NCBI GenBank assembly: GCA_046052345.1 | Contig: JBJOMN010000003.1 | Location: 48,822 to 112,821, forward strand | DNA from: Pollutiaquabacter sp046052345 | GTDB taxonomy: Bacteria; Bacteroidota; Bacteroidia; AKYH767-A; 2013-40CM-41-45 | Direction: 5' to 3' | Length of the DNA: 64,000 nucleotides | Shown: positions 58,601 through 64,000 of the stretch, in pieces | Layout: every line of letters starts with the position of its first letter | Position numbering within the stretch: the stretch's first letter is position 1 | Notes under the pieces: generated by a model | Database searches by the model: none | What the model saw: only the letters and a program-made list of their open reading frames with translations | Told to the model about the DNA's origin: nothing | Program-made: the position numbers and the translations under genes

Positions 58601-60948
58601 GACAATCAGCGACAGTCACGGCTTCCGGTGCGTCTTCATATTCATGGAATACAGGTTCCACCGGCACATCGCTAACTGTTGCCCCCTCCGTGACCACCGT
58701 CTATACCGTAACTGGTACAACGGCGGGCTGTTCTTCTACGGCCACCTCTACGGTCACGGTCAACCCGCTGCCTGTTTTACAGGTGAATTCTCCTGTCATA
58801 TGTCCGGGATCAACGGCCGTTATCAGTGTTTCCGGAGCTGCGTCGTACCAATGGTCCAACGGCTTCACGGGAAACACGATCAGCGTAACACCGGCAGTAA
58901 CTTCCGGTTATACAGTCACCGGTACTACCGGCGGGTGCTCGACCTATGCCGTAGCTACCGTAACGGTGAGCAACCTCCTGAGTGTTGATGCTGGGGAAAG
59001 GGATACTGTGTGTTACGGGGCTTCGATACAGTTGTCCGCTTCACCGGCGCTTCCCGGCTGCACTTACTCGTGGACGCCCTCTGCAGGATTGAGTTCTGTT
59101 TCGGTATCTAACCCTACAGCCAATCCACTGTCGACGACCGTCTATGTGGTAACGGTGGTCGATGCGAACGGCTGCTCCGGAACGGACTGGGTCATTGTCG
59201 AAGTCGATTCCGGTTTTTCTGTTTCCGCTACTGCGGTCAGCGAGCGTTGTGCAGGCAGCAGTGATGGTCAGATCAATCTGACTCAGTCTTACGGCATACC
59301 CCCCTTCAGCTATGCGTGGAGTAACGGAGCCACTTCGAGTTCTGTTTCCGGACTTCCTGCAGGGAGTTATTCGGTCACTGTGGCTGATCTGGCCGGCTGC
59401 ACAGCCACTGCTTCTGTAAATGTTTCTTCGCCGGCTGTACTGTCCTTTTCGCCGGGAAATTTCACGGATGTTACTTGTAACGGTTCGTGTGACGGTATGG
59501 CCGCAGTCTCTGCAACCGGTGGCACCGGTTCGTATGTTTATTCATGGCCTTCCTTTCCGCTTCAATCCGGACCTTCGCTTACAGGCATTTGCGAAGGATC
59601 CTATCAGTGCACTGTCACGGACGCCAACGGGTGTACTGCATCTCTTTCCTTCACGATCGTATCGCCGCCTCCCTTTTCGCCGGATTCTGTCGTATCAAGC
59701 ACTCCTTGTAATGGCGGCAGTACCAACTTGCAGGTCATTGCCGGCGGCATAGCCGGAGCTCAGTTCATATGGACCCCTGCAACCGGATTGTCAGATTCTT
59801 CTGTTTTCAATCCTGTTGCGAGCCCCTCGACAGCCACGACCTATACCGTAACAGTTGTCGATGCGAACGGATGCCAGTCCGCTCCGGTCACTGTGAATGT
59901 ACCGGCTGTCTCTTCTATACCGATTGTAACTTCGATAACGGGCGATTCGGTAATCTGTTCCGGAGAATCCGTCGTGCTGTCGGCAACGGCCACAGCCGGC
60001 AATGGCGGTCCTTATACATTTTCCTGGATTCCGGCGATCGGACTTTCGGACCCTTCCGTTCCCAATCCTGTTTCCACTCCTGACTCGACCGTCACCTATA
60101 CGGTGACCGTATCAGACGGATGCACGGTGCCGCAGTCGGTTTCGTTCACCCTGAACGTTCTATCAGTGCCTGTGCCGGCTCTTTCAGTCGGAAATTCTTC
60201 GGGGTGTGTACCGCTTTGTGTGTCATTCAGCGCGGCGGTGAATACCGGAATGTCCTACTCATGGGACTTCGGAGATGGCGGTACTTCGACAAATGGTCCT
60301 CAGCAATCCCACTGCTATTCAGTGCCGGGATTGTATGACATCGGCCTGACTGTTTCCACTCCTCAGGGTTGTAGCAGCGACACCTCGCTGCCCGGACTGA
60401 TCTCCGTCTCCTTACCCCCGGATGCCGGTTTTTCAGTCTCCTCAAGCGAGGTCACAGTTATTTCTCCTTCGGTTGATTTTACAGACCGTTCAACAGGAAA
60501 TCCGGTTCAATGGCAATGGGATTTCGGAGACGGGACATTCTCGAGTGACCAGAATCCGAGTCATACCTTTTTCTCCGATACCGCCGGAGTATACGAAGTA
60601 CAGCTGATGGTCGCCAATTTTTCCGGCTGCACAGATACTGTTTCACTTTACGTGGAGGTTCGTGCCGAAATGAGTTTTTATATGCCGAATTGCTTTACAC
60701 CTAACGGAGACGGTACCAATGAGGTTTTTTCGGCCTATGGAAGGGGGATCAAGGAGTACCATCTGATGATTTTCGACAGATGGGGTGACCTGATCTGGCA
60801 AACACAAGATATACAGGAAGGCTGGAACGGTATCGCAAACGACGGCGTGCTCATGTCCCAACAGGATGCTTTCGACTGGAAAGTCATACTGACGGATGTT
60901 AACGACCGTCAAAGGATATATCTTGGACGGGTATCCATTGTCAAATGA
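55633..60948 (+). CDS. Giant surface protein: lamin-tail-like N-terminus, Ig-like and SprB repeats, PKD, T9SS type B C-terminus
   Basis: 1771 residues. Signal peptide 1-25 (...LLPFGAFSQ). Residues 26-245 resemble a lamin-tail domain (TLIMNEVSNGPTGNQEYVEFVV..GWIFDDNSG). Eleven short Ig-like repeats (344-1116, about 69-73 residues each) follow, each opening with VSVN..ICPGQSATLTASG and ending YTVTGT..GCS. One longer Ig-like unit, two SprB-type repeats (from about 1197), two further Ig-like units and two PKD domains (WDFGDGGT, WDFGDGTF) precede a 92-residue sorting domain (1680-1771, YMPNCFTPNGDG). It lacks the N-terminal domain of the three upstream paralogues. Surface adhesin role is inferred. 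Confidence 0.9.
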   Translation: MKSCCKYCLTVLLSFVLLLPFGAFSQTLIMNEVSNGPTGNQEYVEFVVVSDAVTYDCNSPVPPCIDIRGWIFDDNSGYHGNDGIAQGAVRFSQDPIWSCVPLGTIIVLYNNGDRNPALPADDLSLTDGNCSVVAPLNSTLFESNITTPGAVACSYPATGWTPGGNWNNTVLANIGDCARIVNLAGCEVFSVCYGGDTLNNLIYFSGTGGQRVFYFNDSDPTLQSNWTSGSASPSPGDQTPGAPNNAANATFIAQFNNNCTPITPIIVTASSTSSGCLCDGTATAAATGSIPDYSYSWYDSSFQPIGQDSAVATGLCAGTYHVIATSHINCPDTASVTIVPGGSVSLSVPPVNVCSGGTATLTAIPSDPGGQFSWSFAGASGSSVTFTPITTTTYSCTYTLGSCSTTAFSTVTVNPMPAITLAPATSCAGTAVQLVPSVSLQGGNYSWSPGGQTTPTITVNPVSTTNYTVTYDLNGCSATTLAAVTVRALPQLTLAGASVCSGSSATLSANASPSGGTYLWQPGGQTTSSVTVTPASTSAYTVTYTESGCSTSSASTVTVVPLPSVAVNGSSVCPGQTANLSASGASSYVWSTGATTSSISVAPAATTVYTVTGTANGCVNSATATVTLLAPPVVSVSPLTICPGASGTLTATGATSYLWNNGATSSSITVTPASSTAYTVIGYDGNCYDTATATVTVGASLIVSANSASICPGQSATLTATGASSYTWSNGMTTASITVSPAASASYTVTGFSGACSASGITTVTVNSPPVLSVNDFTICPGQPAVLSASGAAGYAWSNGATSASVSVQPASTTTYTVTGTGATGCTATATATAFVLPAPVVTVADDTICSGQAASLTAVGATSYLWSNGATTATINVSPASTASYTVIGTSGGCTDTASGRVTVSAPPVVSVNSANVCNGQSATLTASGAAAYLWSSGSTGASLTVSPTQTTSYSVTGTTSGCSATTVSTVSVLPSPTITVSQATVCEGQSATVTASGASSYSWNTGSTGTSLTVAPSVTTVYTVTGTTAGCSSTATSTVTVNPLPVLQVNSPVICPGSTAVISVSGAASYQWSNGFTGNTISVTPAVTSGYTVTGTTGGCSTYAVATVTVSNLLSVDAGERDTVCYGASIQLSASPALPGCTYSWTPSAGLSSVSVSNPTANPLSTTVYVVTVVDANGCSGTDWVIVEVDSGFSVSATAVSERCAGSSDGQINLTQSYGIPPFSYAWSNGATSSSVSGLPAGSYSVTVADLAGCTATASVNVSSPAVLSFSPGNFTDVTCNGSCDGMAAVSATGGTGSYVYSWPSFPLQSGPSLTGICEGSYQCTVTDANGCTASLSFTIVSPPPFSPDSVVSSTPCNGGSTNLQVIAGGIAGAQFIWTPATGLSDSSVFNPVASPSTATTYTVTVVDANGCQSAPVTVNVPAVSSIPIVTSITGDSVICSGESVVLSATATAGNGGPYTFSWIPAIGLSDPSVPNPVSTPDSTVTYTVTVSDGCTVPQSVSFTLNVLSVPVPALSVGNSSGCVPLCVSFSAAVNTGMSYSWDFGDGGTSTNGPQQSHCYSVPGLYDIGLTVSTPQGCSSDTSLPGLISVSLPPDAGFSVSSSEVTVISPSVDFTDRSTGNPVQWQWDFGDGTFSSDQNPSHTFFSDTAGVYEVQLMVANFSGCTDTVSLYVEVRAEMSFYMPNCFTPNGDGTNEVFSAYGRGIKEYHLMIFDRWGDLIWQTQDIQEGWNGIANDGVLMSQQDAFDWKVILTDVNDRQRIYLGRVSIVK
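56662..58980 (+). repeat. Eleven tandem Ig-like repeat units (about 205-220 bp each)
   Basis: Eight units of about 69 residues preceded by three of about 73. Each opens with a Cys in the xICPGQSA pattern and has a second Cys near the end (GCS/GCT), giving one potential disulfide per unit. The eight shorter ones resemble each other more closely than the PKD repeats of the neighbouring genes do. Confidence 0.8.
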
Positions 60949-60966
60949 GCATATTTTGCCCAATAA

Positions 60967-60990
60967 AAAAGGCGGCCGGAGCCGCCTTTT
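60967..60990. terminator. Bidirectional Rho-independent terminator
   Basis: AAAAGGCGGC (60967-60976) pairs with GCCGCCTTTT (60981-60990), loop CGGA, with A- and T-runs on the two sides. It serves the giant gene and the convergent MFS gene. Confidence 0.88.
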
Positions 60991-61006
60991 CTGTTTTCTG
61001 AATATT

Positions 61007-62641
61007 TCAATGACCTGCGGCCATCTGCTGGTCGTAATCCAGGCCTTGAGAACGGAGGACTTTACCGGTGCGTAGCGCATGCCATGTCATATATGCAAAG
61101 CAGAGCATCGGCAGCAGGTAGGAGAAATGCGTGAAAGACATCCCTGCGATGCCTCCCGGATTCAATTTATCAAGATCACAGACGACGCCTTGTGCGGGTG
61201 GGATGATGGCTCCGCCAAGTATCATCATGATGAGGAAAGAAGATCCCTGGCTGGTGTATTTTCCAAGACCTGTGACCGCCAGTGCGAAGATGCAGGGCCA
61301 CATGACCGAGCAGCATAATCCGCCGCTGATGAAAGCGAAAGTGCTTAAAGCTCCGGTAGTCAGCAAGCCGATCAGCATGGCTACTGTTCCCAAAGCAGCC
61401 ATGGTCATCAGCATCTTCGCAGGACGCTCGTTTGCATACAGGAAGGCGCCCACAAGGACGAGCACGCAAAGTACGTAGATATAAAGATTGCTTACGTCAT
61501 TCCCTCTGAGCGTATTCACGCCAAGGATAACGCCGAAAGCCAGCAGGGGTACAAGTACAGTGGCGATTTTTTTTGTCGAACCTGAAAGGTTGAAGACGGA
61601 TACTGCGCCGGTCCACCGGCCGATCATGAGACTGCCCCAGTAGAGGGAAATGAACTGGGAGATGAATTTCTCATCCAGTCCGCCGAACTCGGGTTGCTTC
61701 AACAGTGCACCCATGTTACTTTGGATGGTCACTTCCATGCCTACGTAAACGAAGATGGCGATCATTCCAAGGACCAGCTGCGGATATTGCATGGCTCCCC
61801 AGCCTTCCTTGTTTTTCTCAGCCGAAGACATGGCATTGAATAGTAAGCCCAGGATGACCACCAGCGAACCTATCACGAGGTACATTCTGTTCTCGTCGCT
61901 TACCATGTCATTGAAGAAGAGAAGAATCACCGTGGGGATTGAAATAAGCAGCAGGGTGGTGGTCGCCTTGGAGCTTTTTTCCATATGTTCCTCCTGCCGG
62001 ATCTTCGGAAGATTCTTGTTGAGCAGGAAAAACAGAGCTACGAAGAGGAATAAACCGGCCAGCAGCAGATACAGTGTCTGTATTGACTGAATAGTGGCTG
62101 CTCCACCGTTGTTCAGGTCGCCGAAGAGGATGTAGCTTACTGCCAGCGGACCTAGCAGTGTTCCCAGCGAGTTCACTCCGCCGGCGAGATTCAGACGGTG
62201 GGCGCCGGTCGCAGGCGATCCCAGGGCGATGGCGAAGGGTTGAGCAGCGGTTTGTTGAAGCGAGAAGCCCAGGGCGATGAGGAAGAAGGCGCCCAGCACC
62301 ATGGCGAAGGTAGCTCCGGCGGATACCGAAACGAAGGCAAGCGACAAGGCGCCGACCACCGACATCATAAGACCGAAGATGATACCGTTCTTGTACCCGA
62401 TACGGTTGAGGATGTCAAGACCGGAGGCTGATGAGACGAGGTAGAGCAGGAGGGACCCGAAGAAATAGGCTCCGTAAAATGATGTGTCTATCAGCTGTGA
62501 CTGGAACTGATTCAGCTGGAAATGGGTCTTGCAAAAAGGGATGAAGATGCCGTTCGAAGCGGCGACGAATCCCCAGAAGAAGAACACGGTCACCAGTGTC
62601 GGCAGTGCGCCTTTACTGTAATTGTTTTGGGTTGAGCTCAT
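61007..62641 (-). CDS. Sugar MFS transporter (FucP/GluP-like)
   Basis: 544 residues, longer than the usual 410-440 of the FHS family. The N-terminus (LVTVFFFWGFVAASNGIFIPFCKTHFQL) and the QTAAQPFAIALGSPATGAHRLNLAGGVNSLGTLLGP segment are signature FucP/GluP motifs. The excess is near the middle (about 225-310), where a charged loop and two extra helices (LLLISIPTVILLFF and MYLVIGSLVVILGLLF) occur. It is a proton-coupled importer of fucose, glucose, galactose or a related sugar; the exact sugar is unknown. Confidence 0.88.
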   Translation of the reverse strand: MSSTQNNYSKGALPTLVTVFFFWGFVAASNGIFIPFCKTHFQLNQFQSQLIDTSFYGAYFFGSLLLYLVSSASGLDILNRIGYKNGIIFGLMMSVVGALSLAFVSVSAGATFAMVLGAFFLIALGFSLQQTAAQPFAIALGSPATGAHRLNLAGGVNSLGTLLGPLAVSYILFGDLNNGGAATIQSIQTLYLLLAGLFLFVALFFLLNKNLPKIRQEEHMEKSSKATTTLLLISIPTVILLFFNDMVSDENRMYLVIGSLVVILGLLFNAMSSAEKNKEGWGAMQYPQLVLGMIAIFVYVGMEVTIQSNMGALLKQPEFGGLDEKFISQFISLYWGSLMIGRWTGAVSVFNLSGSTKKIATVLVPLLAFGVILGVNTLRGNDVSNLYIYVLCVLVLVGAFLYANERPAKMLMTMAALGTVAMLIGLLTTGALSTFAFISGGLCCSVMWPCIFALAVTGLGKYTSQGSSFLIMMILGGAIIPPAQGVVCDLDKLNPGGIAGMSFTHFSYLLPMLCFAYMTWHALRTGKVLRSQGLDYDQQMAAGH

Positions 62642-62686
62642 AGGCGGATGTTGGATGTTCAGGTTTCAGGGATAAATGTAATAATA

Positions 62687-64000
62687 TCATTCAACCATCG
62701 TCCTTCGGGTCCGGATCCTTTTTCGAACGTATTGTCCGATACTTCTTCCCTGTTCAAGGCTGACATCCAGCGTAGGAAGGAAATGGATTCCTCCGTAATA
62801 ACGGCTTTTTGATGCCTGGGATGCTGCGGACCGGAACGAATCGAATGTCTGTTTCGGAAGGTCATTGAGAACTTCCAGGGTGTCCGTGAAGCGGAATCCG
62901 TCTCCGAAGAGGGAAGTGAGCACTTCCGCGGATGCTCCTGAAATCACACTGTGTCCGCTGGTGTATTCCGGGAAGGGAGGAGTCTGTATGAACGGTTTCC
63001 AGCGTTCGTCGATGAGGCGGTTGATGGCTGTCACCGGACGGATATATTCCGAACGGTACTTTTCGTCCCAGCAGGAAATGAATCCGTCAAAGACAGCGGT
63101 ACTGACCAACAGGTAAGCTTCAGCGGACCGAATCATGTCGGCATCCGTTTGCTGCAAGGCAATGGAAGTGATACCGATCCAGTGACCGCCCGGAGTCACC
63201 TTCTTGATGGCGAAGGTGAAGTGCCCCTGGTGAACCGTTGTGAACGGATTGTCGTCCCAATATCGCGCGGTATCGTAGGCCTCTTTTACCAGCTGACCGG
63301 TTGAATACACATCCTTCAACGCTTTCATGAATGCGGAACCTGCTGTGGTGTCATAAGGAATAGGCCTGACGGGCATGAATTGTGAGGCCGAGTCGAGGGA
63401 AAGCGGCCGGATGCGGTTCCAGTAGGGTTCCAGGCCCTCCGCATAATCGGGCGGAGTGGGGAGCCAATTAGGGGCCTGGCCTTTGTACTTGTAACGAGGG
63501 AAAGTGCGTGTCTGGATATAATTATCTTTTTTCGCCCAGCGGATAATCCTTGCCGAAATGCGGTTTCCGAATTCGACGGAGTTGGCAATCACCGAGTCTG
63601 GTATACCCGCCTTACGTATTTCTTCTTCTGTTCCGTCCCAACCTTCCTCCATGTCCGCTTCACTGAACACCAGTGTCCGGCCGGTTGCATAGAAGGCCCG
63701 TAAACCTGCAATGTGGTAATCGATGGCCCTGTCAGGATAGGGTGCAGGCATTGAATCCAGACCGTGAAGTTGCGGAGCTACGGATACGAATTCCTTATGG
63801 GCGAGACGGATGCCCTCGTAGGCGGCAAGATTGGAATAAGCATAGATACGAGAGGCAATGGGAGGAGAAAAGATGTCATGCAGGATCACTGCGGACAACT
63901 GTCCGTTGGCTTCCATCAGCCATCGGTATCCTTCGATGGTTTTACCACGGGTAGCAGAGCCATTGCCTGCTGCTGAAAGGCGTCCCGCTGCAAGCAGCAT
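62687..64000 (-). CDS. Vanadium-dependent haloperoxidase/PAP2 family protein, N-terminus possibly beyond window
   Basis: 437 residues visible; the first ATG is at the window edge (63998-64000), and a signal peptide may lie beyond it. The vanadate/phosphate pocket motifs are present: KYRSEYIRP (K-x6-RP), PEYTSGHS (PSGH type) and SRYYGGIHFLPTLD (SR-x5-H). The final Asp is five residues after the His rather than three. Family members are haloperoxidases or acid phosphatases; several in Bacteroidota are uncharacterised secreted or lipoprotein forms. Phosphatase or peroxidase cannot be told from sequence alone. Confidence 0.8.
   Translation of the reverse strand: MLLAAGRLSAAGNGSATRGKTIEGYRWLMEANGQLSAVILHDIFSPPIASRIYAYSNLAAYEGIRLAHKEFVSVAPQLHGLDSMPAPYPDRAIDYHIAGLRAFYATGRTLVFSEADMEEGWDGTEEEIRKAGIPDSVIANSVEFGNRISARIIRWAKKDNYIQTRTFPRYKYKGQAPNWLPTPPDYAEGLEPYWNRIRPLSLDSASQFMPVRPIPYDTTAGSAFMKALKDVYSTGQLVKEAYDTARYWDDNPFTTVHQGHFTFAIKKVTPGGHWIGITSIALQQTDADMIRSAEAYLLVSTAVFDGFISCWDEKYRSEYIRPVTAINRLIDERWKPFIQTPPFPEYTSGHSVISGASAEVLTSLFGDGFRFTDTLEVLNDLPKQTFDSFRSAASQASKSRYYGGIHFLPTLDVSLEQGRSIGQYVRKRIRTRRTMVE

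Noticed and set aside
46953..58980. CRISPR or satellite DNA in the repeat-rich giant genes
   Set aside because: The periodicity is at protein level (PKD and Ig-like units); the DNA units are diverged, without constant repeats or spacers.

Overview
The window comes from a member of the Bacteroidota with GC content a little over 50% by eye. The assignment rests on several things: a SusC/SusD pair, type IX secretion (T9SS) C-terminal sorting domains of both kinds (a short type A domain on the glycosidase-like protein, gliding-motility-associated type B domains on four giant proteins), DUF4290 next to murA, DUF4476, futalosine-route menaquinone genes, and repeated Bacteroidota-type -7 promoter boxes (TAnnTTTG). 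It fits a free-living or host-associated gliding or adhesive Bacteroidota; I cannot name a genus. No rRNA, tRNA, CRISPR array, insertion sequence or prophage was seen. No stretch over 300 bases lacks a gene.

Layout. 1-6 kb: a cut-off lipoprotein gene, a DUF423 membrane protein, small exported proteins, a saccharopine dehydrogenase, the rpsP-rimM-trmN translation cluster (minus strand) and an outer-membrane barrel. 6-20 kb: housekeeping genes on the plus strand: uvrD/pcrA helicase, DUF4290-murA, a thioredoxin-like protein, grpE-dnaJ, an ABC exporter pair, a Ppx/GppA phosphatase, an NtrC-type sigma-54 response regulator without a DNA-binding domain, a YD-repeat-like protein, a Lys/His-rich exported protein and a DUF4476 protein. 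Three sigma-54-like (-24/-12) promoters lie in this stretch. 20-26 kb (minus): deoxynucleoside kinase, a beta-propeller-like protein, a GH3-family protein, fabD, a Bax-inhibitor-1 protein, folE and a 6-carboxytetrahydropterin synthase homologue. 26-29 kb (plus): mqnB-mqnD and hldD.

29-37 kb: a SusC/SusD pair followed by a secreted LamG plus PNGase F-like protein with a T9SS sorting domain. This suggests a small glycoprotein or glycan utilisation locus. A small exported protein and a secreted endonuclease/phosphatase-fold protein follow.

38-61 kb is the most distinctive part. An ABC-HlyD-TolC export operon, whose ABC ATPase has lost most catalytic motifs, is followed by four consecutive large exported repeat proteins (846, 2012, about 1199 and 1771 residues). 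The first three are paralogues. They share an N-terminal Cys-containing domain that I do not recognise as a named family, a variable number of PKD-like repeats, and a 106-residue type B sorting domain with a conserved pair of cysteines. The fourth has a lamin-tail-like N-terminus and eleven short Ig-like repeats. The window ends with a sugar MFS transporter and a vanadium-haloperoxidase/PAP2-family protein that reaches the window edge.
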